From the NCBI RefSeq assembly GCF_010093535.1, contig NW_022985179.1:252395-316394 (forward strand): DNA of 64,000 nt, read 5' to 3'. Both the position numbers and the translations under genes were made by a program. Positions 1 through 10,000 of the stretch are shown here, piece after piece. Below the pieces are notes generated by a model. The model was not told the DNA's origin. It ran no database searches and saw only the letters and a list, made by a program, of their open reading frames with translations. This DNA is from Lindgomyces ingoldianus (taxonomy: Eukaryota > Ascomycota > Dothideomycetes > Pleosporales > Lindgomycetaceae). The number at the start of each line of letters is the position of its first letter. The first letter of the stretch is position 1.

Positions 1-213
1 TAGGAGCCTGCTAAGGAGAGCTCCTTAAGCTCCCTTAAGCTCCCTCTAATACGCGGCCTGTTTCCCTATTAGACAACGCATTCTTCCGTGATTGCGGGCA
101 GCCGCGCTGCCTCCGTGCCCTCCGATTGGTCCGCAAGCGAGCCCTGTTCCAATTCAGCTAGATTGTGGAGCACTGCTGGTGGAGTTACGCTGGTCCAACC
201 ATAGACCGTAACA
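1..213 (-). mobile_element. LTR tip of a Gypsy family A element, continuing left of the window
   Basis: Reverse complement of the first ~210 bp of the family A LTR seen at 43132, 50234, 52334 and 59436; it ends in CGTAACA at 211-213. The bases next to it (TTATAG) do not match the polypurine side of family A, so 213 is the outer (5') edge and the element lies to the left on the minus strand. It is GC-rich and hardly mutated, like other outer LTR edges here. The copy may be full length or a solo LTR; the window does not show which. Confidence 0.85.
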
Positions 214-1720
214 TTATAGTGTATAACTTAATAAGGCATAAAAGTTAGATTTTTAACTTTTACTTTATATAAAAAGTAAAAAGCAAAATAACTTAACTAT
301 ATAAGAAATTCTACCTAGTGTTTACTAGCTACTTAGATAAAATAAAATAAAAATTCTTACTTAGTTACTAACTATTTAAAGAATAAGCTAAAAACTACTT
401 TTAGCTATAAGAGTAAGCTTAAGAGCTATGTATAAAATGCATTTTAAACTACATAATATTACATAAGTATATATTTAATTAATAGATAAGCTTATGCGCA
501 CGCTGTACATAAAGCTACTAAAGAAGATACGCTAGAGCTTTCTACTAAATATAATACTCTAGGTTGTATAACTCTTATATAGAGCTGCTAAATTAGGACT
601 GTATTAGTTTAAGACATATTATAGCTACTATAAAGAAAAGCTACGCATGCATATCTTTTTATATAACCCCTACTTTTTAATTACTAATAAAGAAGAGCAC
701 ACTTTTAGTATTACTAGCTTATAAATAAATAACACTTTAAGCATTATAATAAAGAATTTTATATAAAAAGAAAAAAAAACTATAAAAAGTAAAGTTTTAT
801 ATAAAAGGTAAAACTATTTTAGTAGAAAAGTAGCTTATTAAGTTTAATAGTAAAAAGATTAAACTTACACATAATATAGTAGTTTTTACTTAAAAAAAAT
901 AAGTAAACTACCTTTATATAATTAACTTAAAGAATAAAGATGCTATATAATAATATGTTAAGTAATATATAAAAAAAGTATATATTATATTTATATATTA
1001 ACTAAAGGTAGTATTTAACTTATTTATTACTGTATAAACTATAGACTTTTTATATAATAATATTAATACACTTAACACATAAATCTAATAGCAGATAGAT
1101 AATAGTAAGTGTAGTCTTACTTTTTTACTATTATAGCTTAATTATGCAAAGCTATTTATCTTTATAAATAAATTATTTACTAATAATAAAAACTTTAGCT
1201 TATAGCTAGAATTCTTAATTATATTAAGTAATAAAAACTATATAAAGTAAAGTAACTACTTTAAAATACTAAGTAACATTATACACTAGAATTCTACTAA
1301 GTGTAAAAGAGTAACTAGAAGTGTTCTTACTAGCAAACTATATAAAATAGTTAAAGAGTTTAATAATGTAATTACTTTTAGTATAACTTTATAGTAAATT
1401 ATATAAACACTTAAACTACTACTAATTTTAGTAGTAATCTACATAGATTTAAACTTTTTATATAATTACTTTATTAAGCTTAGCACTACTAGTAAAAAGT
1501 AACTTATAATTAATATTATGTTACTTTATAAATTATATTAAAAAAAATTACTAAAATTAAGTAAATTAATAGTAAAAATAACTTAGTAGATGTATATATA
1601 AAAAAAACACTAAATTAAGCTTTTTAATTATTAGTCTTAACTAACTACCTCTCTGTCTAGATAGAAGCATCTGTAGACTAGCTAAATTCTATGCGCAAAG
1701 ATGCCTTAAACTAACTAGAC
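214..1720 (+). pseudogene. Copia-type pol relic (RT C-terminus and RNase H), RIP-degraded
   Basis: Plus-strand translation through many TAA/TAG codons recovers the C-terminal part of a fungal Ty1/Copia polyprotein. Around 1150-1240 it reads FIFINKLFTNNKNFS, matching the usual VFTDSSFANNKDLS start of the RNase H domain. Around 1285-1340 it reads NSTKCKRVTRSVLTSKLY, the conserved STKCKRVTRSVLASELY stretch. Around 1435-1500 it reads IYIDLNFLYNYFIKLSTTSKK, matching TDSKSLYDCLVKLGTT. Weaker RT-like reading extends left to about 480. No Copia LTR is visible nearby. The left side is cut by the family A LTR at 213. It is certainly non-functional. Confidence 0.75.
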
Positions 1721-2400
1721 TAACAACGCCTTTATATAAAGCCTATTTTTTTATATTATTTTTTTTTTATATTATACACACTTATTTTTATTATTATAAG
1801 AATCTGTCACTGCTAGCACTATATAAAAAAAGAAAAGAGCTAGAGAACTATACAGTAGAGCTTAGAAAGTAAAGAATAAAAAAGAAAAGAGCTATTTACA
1901 TAGCACAACTAGCCTATTTTAATGTACAGTATTACTAGAGGCAAGTCTAAACAAATAAGGTAGAGAAAAGGTAAAATGTAATTAGATAGACCTACATAGA
2001 CAGAAGAAAGGTAACACGTACAGAAGGCAACTCTTTAGATAAAAAGAAAAGTTGCTAGTGTTTATACATAGTAGTAGTATTGCAGCCTAGATATAAGCAA
2101 TTATACATAAGTAGGATTACATATCTATGTTATATAATGCTTATGTGTAAACCTTTATGCGCAAATATCTAAATATCCCTCTTTGTTTTTATATAGAGGA
2201 AAGATAAGAGTAATAGAACTAGAAACATGTTACTCTTACCTTACCTACCTTGTACGCTGTGCACACTGTACACCACTCTTACTCTTGCTACTTAAGTGCT
2301 TATACTATAAGCAGCTAGCTGTTAGAGCCTATTTAACAGTACACATTATTCTTTATAGCGTGTAGAGTGTTTATAATTAGTTCTAATTATAACTTAAAAC
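1721..2400. other. AT-rich stretch without recognisable feature
   Basis: Between the Copia RNase H relic and the Gypsy integrase relic I see no LTR, terminal repeat or readable domain. The open frame at 2183-2365 is low-complexity (Leu/Tyr/Cys-rich) and is a chance product of base bias. Confidence 0.5.
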
Positions 2401-4759
2401 ACTCTTTCTAAGTATATAGCTTTAAAAGTAAGACATAGAATACTAGATAAACTTCTCCTAGATTAAGTAGGTTTACTTTATAGGCCTTTACACTAATTTA
2501 GCTTATAACTTTTTCTAGTCTTAAGAACTTCTAGTCTAACTTCTTTTTTAGCCTTATTTATTTTATATGTTTATTAGAAACTAATACCTTATTTTCTACT
2601 TATAGCTATATATGCTTCTATTATTTGTCTATATACTTCTTTTAATACACATTTACAGTAATGATTTTCTAGCAGTATTTTAACTATCAAGTAAGTGCTT
2701 TTACAGTAACTTTATTTACTATGTGTAATTCTCTTTAACCTAGAGGTTCTTTAGGCTAATCTAGCCCTCTTAGGTTTGCTTTGTAGTATGCTTAGAAAGG
2801 AGTAACTTCTATAGTTACATGTATGCTATTATTATATATAAACTTTACTATTAGTAACTATATTACTTAATTATCTTATTCTAGGCAACAGTAACATCTA
2901 AGGTACTATTTTAGAGTTTAGTTTTATCTTTTAGTCTGCTTATTAGTTATAGAATAGTAGGCTAACAAGAAATTTTTTTTATATGCTAAAATAGTAATAA
3001 AAACTATTTTAGTACTTTAAGTTTATTATTAGCTTTTAATTAAAAATAATGTTTTTTAAAACTTTATAAAAGTAAATAACTTTTTTTAACTAAACTTTTA
3101 CTAAGTTTAAAGCCTTTTAATTAGCTCTAGCTAGCATATAGTAGGCTATCTTAGTAAGACAGTCTACTATTATAAGAATTACATTATATACTAACCCTAA
3201 GTATTGATAAGGGGGCAGCTGTGTTATAAAATCTATTATAACATTCTACTAAAGCCTATTAGGTAGTAGTAAAGAGTAAAGAAGCTTATACAGGCAGTGT
3301 TATAAAGCTACTAATTATCTACACTTTAGGCAGTTATTATAGTACACTTTTACATCCTTTCTAAGCCTTTTTTAGTTATATTAATATATAATCTTTTTAA
3401 GCATTTCTTTACACTAAAGTAGCCTACTAATAAGCTGTTATAGCACTCTTAGAACACTTCTGCCTTTTCTTAGTTTATTATTAGAGTCTTTTTTTTATAT
3501 TAGCTATAGCATGTTGTTCTAGCCTATTTTAGAAATAAGTGTTTTTATTAAGGTTCTTTTTATCTTTTATTTTACTTTTAGTGTTTAATAAGTCTATTTT
3601 ATTATAGTCTTCTTTAATACTTAATATAAGGTCTTTATTATTATCTTTTTTTAGTTCTTTACTTATAGCTCTTTTAAGATCTAGCTGTTTTAGCTCTTAT
3701 TTTTTTTAAAGTAGTCTTTAGCTAAGCTTAAAGAATTTTAAAAATATATAATAGCTATAACTATTAATTTAAAAGGTTGCGTATGTTTATTACATACACT
3801 ACATTTTCTTTCTAAGAAGGCTATTATAACTTCTTAATATAGTTAAGTTTTCTTAAAAGTCTATCTACTAGGTTTAGCTTCTCTAGACAGTGCGTAATAA
3901 TAAAATTATATTTTATTATTCTTTTATAAGCTTAGACTTGCTAGTAGTTTAAAGTTTTAGTTTTTATAAACTAGCAAAGATTATTATAGTCTATAAAAAG
4001 TTTAAATAGTAGACCCTAGAGGTAATATTACTAATATGCTAAACTTTTATTAATAGTAACTAACTTTTTATTATAAGTATTATAATTATACTTAGCTTTA
4101 CTTATCTTTTTTAAGAAAAAGCTAATTAGCTTTTATTAAGCCCTTCTAGTCTTATCTAAAACTAGTTAGCTTAAAATGATATAAATTACACTTTTTAAAG
4201 TATTAACTTTTACTTTAGTTTTCTTATTAGCATTAAAATAAGCTAATATAAGAATTTTAAAAAATAAGTTTTAAAGCTTTTAAAAAGCTACTTTACTTTT
4301 AAAACTAATATTAAGCTTTTAACTTTTTTTTTTACTTTTTTTTAACTACTTTTTACTACGTCTAGGCCCTTTTAAGTTAGCTTAGTAAAGGGTAGAGTAA
4401 TTAAAGAGAAGTTAGTAATAAACTACTTATAGTAGTTTATAAACTCTATAAAAACATAAATATTTTAAATAGTTTTTAGCATTAGCTACTTCTAAATTAT
4501 CTTAATTTTTAAAAAGTTAACTTTAACTTTTTTTAGGTAAACTATGTACTTTAAGTACTTAGTTTTTTACATATAAAATTTGCACTTACTAAGTTTTAAA
4601 AAAAGCTTTACTTTATATAATTTTTATAGCACTTTTTTAATGTAAACAACTTGTTTTTTTTATATTAAAATAAACTAAAATATTATTAAAGTACATAATA
4701 CACATTACATTAACTAACCTTACTAAGGCCTAGTTAATATAAGCTTAGAAAGCTGTAGG
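2400..4759 (-). pseudogene. Ty3/Gypsy pol relic G: RT end, RNase H, integrase
   Basis: Minus-strand translation gives, from right to left: an RT catalytic motif YFNN (from YxDD) near 4655-4680; the post-catalytic block LSKCKFYM...TKYL near 4560-4600; EFINYYKQFITNFSLITLPFTKLT near 4350-4460; an RNase H reading DYNNLC-FIKTKTLNY near 3900-4000 (from TDHNNLRRFMKTKTLN); and an integrase with VGYFSVKKCLKRL near 3400-3450, a Cys pair near 3315-3355 and a LVIVDCLTKIAYYM core near 3135-3185. The fingers and palm half of RT and all of gag are missing to the right, where LTR element C1 begins at 4760. No flanking LTR of this family was found. Confidence 0.75.
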
Positions 4760-5038
4760 TGTAACAGCACAGGCAAGACAATAGGTCCGAATGCGGTGGG
4801 AATCCACTCAGAGGCATATGGGAGTGCGTGGGGACTCTAAACCTAGGAATGCCATTAACACCTATAGGCCTTGTACAGAGGATATTAGAAAACTACTAAG
4901 CTAGCTACAAGGGAGAGGTGCAACTAAATACATAAGTGAATAGAGGTAACAGCAAGGGTTAGGGCTAGGTTAGGGTTAGAGCTGATACAGAGGCCTTCTA
5001 GACCATCTAAGATAGAATAATTTATAAGAATTATTACA
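4760..5038 (-). repeat. C1 left (3') LTR
   Basis: 279 bp, starts TGTAACAGCACAGGC and ends ATTATTACA. It aligns with 28425-28733, 29595-29744, 51818-52110 and the split copy 5905-5952/26893-27124. Its left half keeps CG and TG dinucleotides, its right half is RIP-mutated. Confidence 0.85.
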
Positions 5039-5904
5039 CTACCCCCCCTCTGTAGACTAATAGTCTCTATTAGTAGGTAAAAGTATTACTATTATGTCTT
5101 CTGCTTTCTTAAAAACTAAAACTAGTCTAATTTAGCTAGGTGTCCTTATTCTAAATTATTGCTTTGCATTGCTAGCAGTGTCCTCTAAACTAAACGCTAT
5201 GTGTGCGCGCCTACTTTAATAGTAATCTATAAATGTCTAGTTTATAAGGCTTTACTATTAGTTCTTTACTATCTATGTAGTTATTAATCTTAGACGTGTG
5301 TTTAGTAAAGTAACATTTAAGTATTATTAAAAGTGCCTAAAAGGTTCTTTGCTATTAGAGTAGTAAAGATAATCTAAGGCATTATTAGAAGTACTTTAGT
5401 AGCTAATTAAAGTCTATTAAAACATATTGCTATTAATTAACTTTAAATTAGGTAGAGTCTTTAGCTTTAAGTCTTATAAAGGTAAGTTTAGCTATTATTA
5501 TTTAGTTTTAGTAGTAAGCATCTTGCCTTAGCTAAGGCTAGAGTAGGTTGTAAATTCTTATATTAGAATTTAAACTAAAAGAAGAGTAGTTAGTTAGACA
5601 TTAGTAGTTACTTTTAATTCTAATAAGTTATTAGTAGTTTCTAAGTTTTTACTTTAGTGCTTTTATATAACTTTTCTAAAGGTAATTTTAATTATAAGAG
5701 ATAGAAAGTTCTAAACTTAAAGGCTTTAGTTAACTAAAAGTTACTAAGATCTAGTTTATATAACTAAATAGTTTAATATAATAGTGTAAAAAGTTATAAC
5801 TTAAACTAAATTAAACATATCTTAGGCTTAAACATAGTTAAATAAATAATTAATGTAATATTATAATAAAGCTATTACTAGTAAAAGTAAGTTTTCTAAT
5901 ATAA
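5039..5904 (-). other. Internal region of C1, no autonomous coding capacity
   Basis: 866 bp between the two C LTRs, repeated in the C2 copy at 28734-29594. Both copies carry a polypurine tract on the minus strand at their left end. I recognise no RT, integrase or gag motif; a minus-strand frame near the left end of the C2 copy reads FSLEDTASSAKKYLA and may be a remnant of a coding segment. Mobilisation would need enzymes from another Gypsy element. Confidence 0.6.
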
Positions 5905-5952
5905 TGTAACAGCGTAGGCAAGACAATAGGTCTAAATGCAGTATAAATCTAC

Positions 5953-6546
5953 TGTTACAATCCTTGCTCTATTAAAATAGTGTTTTCAAGAGCACTGCGG
6001 CCTATAATGATTTTAGTAAGGAGGGGTGAGAACCTAGCTAGATCGGGTGTACAGTCTGTCCGGCAGGGTATAGGAAGATGCGGAGGTAAGGAAGGCAGGT
6101 TGCGGTTTAACCTAGCAGCTGTATAGAGAGCTAGTAAACCTAATCTAAAAGAATAAAATAGGAGGTATATATAGTGCAAGATATACAAGGCAGCAACATC
6201 TTCTTTAAAAAGGTATTAATGCCTCTTAGTCTATTATAGAATAAACTAAACAGTAATTACAGCCTTCTAACTATAGCTGTAGTTAAAGCTATATACATAA
6301 GGTTTACTTGCGTTGCAGGCGTTGCATGCAGTTCTAGTCTTACCTGCAAAGCCTGCGTAGCCTGCTATGTTACAGTTCTATTAGACAATGCATTCCTCTA
6401 TGCATCTATCTAAAAGCTAAAGCTATTCCTTATCTAGCTTGTTACATAATCTGTCTAAGATAAGGTTAAGCGCTGTCTATCTAACGTCACTTAAGCTATA
6501 AGGTATAGCTAATTAGGTAATTATAGTCTATTTATTAGCTGTAACA
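5953..6546 (-). repeat. D left (3') LTR
   Basis: 594 bp, TGTTACAATCC to AGCTGTAACA. The first ~150 bp keep CG and TG steps; the inner end near 6400-6546 is strongly C-to-T mutated compared with the right LTR outer end at 26780-26887. A short open frame at 5955-6188 is a by-product of this less mutated part and is not a gene. Confidence 0.88.
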
Positions 6547-6754
6547 CATAGGTTTCTCTCTTAGTTAGCGTCCTTGCTGTTACGTCTACTCTTTTGTAAA
6601 CATTAAAGTTTCATTTTAGTTAGTGTGTGTCTATCTATAAAGCCTTTATAAACATTTATTTTCTTTAACTATGCCTTATTAGCCTTCCTGTTCTTCTACT
6701 GTTACTTGTTACCTTTATACTGTTGCTTATTTTAACCCTTATTACTGTACTAAG

Positions 6755-7116
6755 ATGCGTCTATGTAGCTCTTATTATTTAAGTAGTTCCTCTTACATAA
6801 TAACCTTATTATTAGATAAGTGTGTAAAGTGTATATAGAAAAGTAGTTATTACAACACTTTTGTTTTTAATGCTATGTAAAATTATCTTAAGTAAAAACA
6901 CAAGAAGTTATTAAAGAAGTTAAAAGTAGCTTAAAAAATATATAAAAAGAAAAATTTATTAAAGCAGCTTTAGTTATCTATATTTTAACAAAAATAAGCT
7001 TAAAAGTAGTTAAAAGTGCTAGAAGATTAAAAGGTAAAATATCTAAAAGAAGACCTTTATCCCTAGATAAGCTTAAAGCGCTTAAGACAAAGGCTGTAGG
7101 TCTTCCTCCTTCTTAG
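6755..7116 (+). pseudogene. Antisense ORF of Gypsy D: Cys-rich, coiled-coil-like protein
   Basis: Runs opposite to D pol, tail-to-tail with it, beside the 3' LTR. The start ATG at 6755 follows AAG, as in the other copies. The N-terminus reads MRLCSSYY and then, after 15 residues from the second (mutated) Cys, DKCVKC; the third Cys of that block is now Tyr (TGC to TAC). This gives the shared pattern CX2C-X15-CX2C-X6-C. A Lys/Leu/Gln-rich helical tail follows with many TAA/TAG in place of CAA/CAG, then YLKEDL and, after a 1-nt shift, DKLKALKTKAVGLPPS before the stop at 7114. About 120 aa. Function unknown; homologues in A1, A2 and A' make it a real conserved gene of these elements. Confidence 0.7.
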
Positions 7117-8026
7117 CTATTATTAAAAGGTTATAGGCCTCCTACATTGCAGCTAGCTAATGCTAGTGCAGTTTTAACCAATGTTAATGTTTTCTAGCCT
7201 AGGGAGCTTTCTCTAGAATAGTTTTATTTAAAAGAGACTCTAAGTATTTATAAAAAACTAAGAGAGCGTTTAACAGGCTTTTAATAAGTTTCTAGGTGCT
7301 TTTACTAGTAAGCTATCTTTTTTATTTAATTAGGTACTTATTTCTCTAATAGTCTAAGATTTATTTAACTTTATATTCTATTACTTCCTCTTTCTATCTT
7401 ATAGTAGCTAGTAGTATATTTCTAAGTGTAAGTTTAAGCTTAGCGACGTAGAACTAAGGGTGTATTTACATTTCTTTAGGTAGCTTAAGTTTGCAAATGC
7501 TAGGGCACGTTTATATAACCTAGTAGAGTTCTATGCGTTTCTTAGCAAGCTTTTTAAATAGTCTAGGCGTTCTAAGGTTTTTTATGTCTAGGTATACATA
7601 GTTATTTAGGTGTATTTCTAGTGCTAGCTGCTGTTTCTAGTGTACTGCTTTTTCTATTACATTTTAGGCTAACTACACTTCTTTAGTTAGCTTCTAATGC
7701 AGTTCTAGAAGTTAAGCAGTCTAGCTTATAGCCTCTAGAGGGTCTGTTAGTTACGTGCTGTGCAATTTATACTATAAAAGGTATCTAAAATTAGCTTTAT
7801 ACAGAGTTTCTTTAGTTATAGCTAACTTTATAGTATTAATTATAAACTATGCTATTAGTAGCTATTCTGCCTAATTATTTTATTTATATAACATATATTT
7901 GCGCAGGTATTTTTCTACTTCTATGTTTACTTATTCTGTTTGTCTGTCTGTCTATAAGTAATAGGCTGTAGAGAGCTTATGCTTAATTCCTAAGTGCTTA
8001 ACTACTACTGCCTAGTACTTAATTAT
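7117..8026 (-). pseudogene. Gypsy D pol 3' end: integrase C-terminal part
   Basis: Minus-strand reading near 7920-8020 gives KHLGIKHKLSTAYYLQTDRQTE, the region just before the third catalytic acidic residue of a Gypsy integrase (usual form AYHPQTDGQTER). The rest down to ~7130 is the integrase C-terminal part. B1 has inserted at 8027 and separates this from the upstream integrase core at 14604. Mutations include Gly to Arg and Gln to stop, as expected for RIP. Confidence 0.75.
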
Positions 8027-8301
8027 TGTGATGACAAGCACTGTCTCTACTACCGTATAGAGCTGGGGAAGCAAGGCAGAGTAGGTCGGCTCTATTTTAG
8101 CTACACTAAGATAGAGAGGAGAAAGGGAGCTTTAAAGGCAGCTCTGCAGAAGAAGTGCTTGCGGCGCTAAGGCGCTAGTAAAGACGCTAGCGCTAAGCAA
8201 ACTAATAGCGTTACAGTAGTTGCACCTCTTATATTCTAATTAGCTGCACAGGCAGCTTGTCATGTGACGCGCGACAGAGCTCTCTGCGTAGGACTGTTAC
8301 A
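8027..8301 (-). repeat. B1 left (3') LTR
   Basis: 275 bp, TGTGATGACAAGC...GGACTGTTACA. The outer left end is intact, the inner right end is mutated (ACTGTTACA against ACCGTCACA in the other LTR). Confidence 0.92.
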
Positions 8302-8399
8302 TCACCCCCTTCTAAGGCAGTCTTGTCTCTAAGACTAGGTAGTTTAGCGCCTCTACATTAGTCTTTAAACTAGTTAAAACCCTAGCGCAGGTTAATTAT

Positions 8400-10000
8400 T
8401 AACTTTTATAAGTTCTATATCTTTACCTTTTTTATACGCTTGCAACTAGGCGTCTAGTTGCGCTAGCAGACTAGGCTTAGTAGGATATGCTTAGTAGAAG
8501 TCCCTTACCTTATGCAGAGCTCTAAGGAATCTGTTAGCATTATACTAGGTAGGGTTAGGATTATAGCCTACCTATAAGGCTTAGTATTAGAGACGCCTGC
8601 AGTAGACGTAACTATCTAGAATGTTCTAAACCTGCTACTTAAGGTAACTGTTAACCTTAATTAGCGTCTTTAAGGGCTTAACCTAACCTAGCAGCATTAT
8701 AGGTGCTGCCCGCTATAGGCAGTCTACGTAGAAGACGTTGTGCATTTTTATGTATAAGGGGAGCTTAAGCTAGTACAAATAACCTCTTATGCCTATAATT
8801 AAATAGGGCCTATATATCTACTAGTTAAGCTTCTAGCTAGGGCGCCTTATAGTAAAGCCTTTAAGGGTTACATATACTTTGTTACTTACTATAAAGTTAG
8901 GCTTATGCTACTTTTTATTTACCTAAGCTGCTTACTACTTTTAGGCTTAAGTAATACCCTTTTTTACAATCTTAATTACTTGTTATATAGTGTTATAGTA
9001 AAGCTTAGCATAGCTCTAAGCCTTTTTATGTAAAATCTGCTCTAGTGTAGTTAGTAAGTGTCTTGTACATGCCTTTTAGTCTTAGTAGTGTGTTAGATAA
9101 TAGCTAAACTTAATTTTAAATAGTAATAACTTTATTATCTTATGCAGTAAAAATGCTTAAGCCTAGTCTATGTAGAGCAGCAGGTCTAACTAGTTGTCTT
9201 AGAAGTAATTAATAAATAGATGTAGTTACTAGTTAATATACTAATTTAGCACCTCTATGTTGCTATTAGTTTAGAGATAGTAGAGCGTAGAGAGCTTTTA
9301 TTTAACACTAGTAAGGCAGCAGAGCTTATTTATAAATGCAGAGGTAAACTATAGTCTATAGTTAGAGATAATTAATTAAAGAGGTCTATAGACGCGCTAG
9401 ATATAGTAATAGTATAGGTCTGCAGCTCTTACAGCAGTAATAGTCTTATAGCATAGCAGTAAGAAGCAGCGCTTGCTTAGACAGTCTACTATAATAAATA
9501 TGTTATTATAGCTAGCTTAATTAGGTAGAAATAACTTAAAATTTATAAAAATGTTTTACTATACTTACTTAAGTATTAGTAGTAGCTTAAGAAGCCCTAA
9601 AGTCTTATCTTAAAAGATATAGCTCTACTAATAGGCCTTATAAGTGCTAATATAAGTCTTAACATTTTAGCTTATGCTTAGCTAGTAGTACTACTTGCGC
9701 AGCAGCTTAGTTATTTTTTTAGTCTTAAGATGTGCAGTAAGTTGCGTTGTGTAAACAGTGTAGATAAGGTAGGTCCTTAGGAACTAGACAGCTAAGACTA
9801 CAAGCTTCCCTTTCTTTAGTAGTAAGCTCTTAGTGTTAAGCTTTTATTATAAGCTAAAATTCTACGCTTTATTATAGCAGTATTATAGGCTTCTATAATT
9901 CTAATTAGCATTTAGGATCTAATTAATAAGCTTATATAGTTAATTTATTAGCAGTAGCTCTATAAGCTTCTTATTTAGTAAAGGGGTGCTCTATAAAGCA
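8400..10000 (-). pseudogene. B1 integrase with C-terminal chromodomain
   Basis: Minus-strand reading near 8560-8900 gives NKVYVTLKGFTIRRPSQKLNQQ, then YQLKLPLYIKMHNVFYVDCL, the usual Gypsy integrase tail (VGDKVWV...LPPHMKIHNVFHVSLL). It continues near 8560-8680 with QNILDSYVYCRRLQYQ..QVGYNPNPTWYNA-like text and KVRDFYQAYPTKPS, which is the chromodomain plus trailing segment typical of fungal chromoviruses. Chromodomains of this group steer integration to histone-H3K9-methylated chromatin, which fits insertion into older repeats. The integrase core lies to the right, up to about 10 kb. All frames hold RIP stops. Confidence 0.75.

Noticed and set aside
214..1720. Starship captain (DUF3435 tyrosine recombinase) remnant
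   Set aside because: An early impression from scattered residues; the RNase H blocks of a Copia element explain the stretch much better.
2183..2365. 60-codon plus-strand frame
   Set aside because: Low-complexity Leu/Tyr/Cys text with no family resemblance; chance frame.
4955..4985. Telomere-like TTAGGG/TAGGG repeats
   Set aside because: Other copies of the same LTR read GGTCGGGGTCGGGG here (27048-27066); the telomere-like look comes from C-to-T change in an LTR.
5955..6188. 77-codon minus-strand frame
   Set aside because: Lies wholly in the outer, little-mutated part of the D LTR; chance frame.
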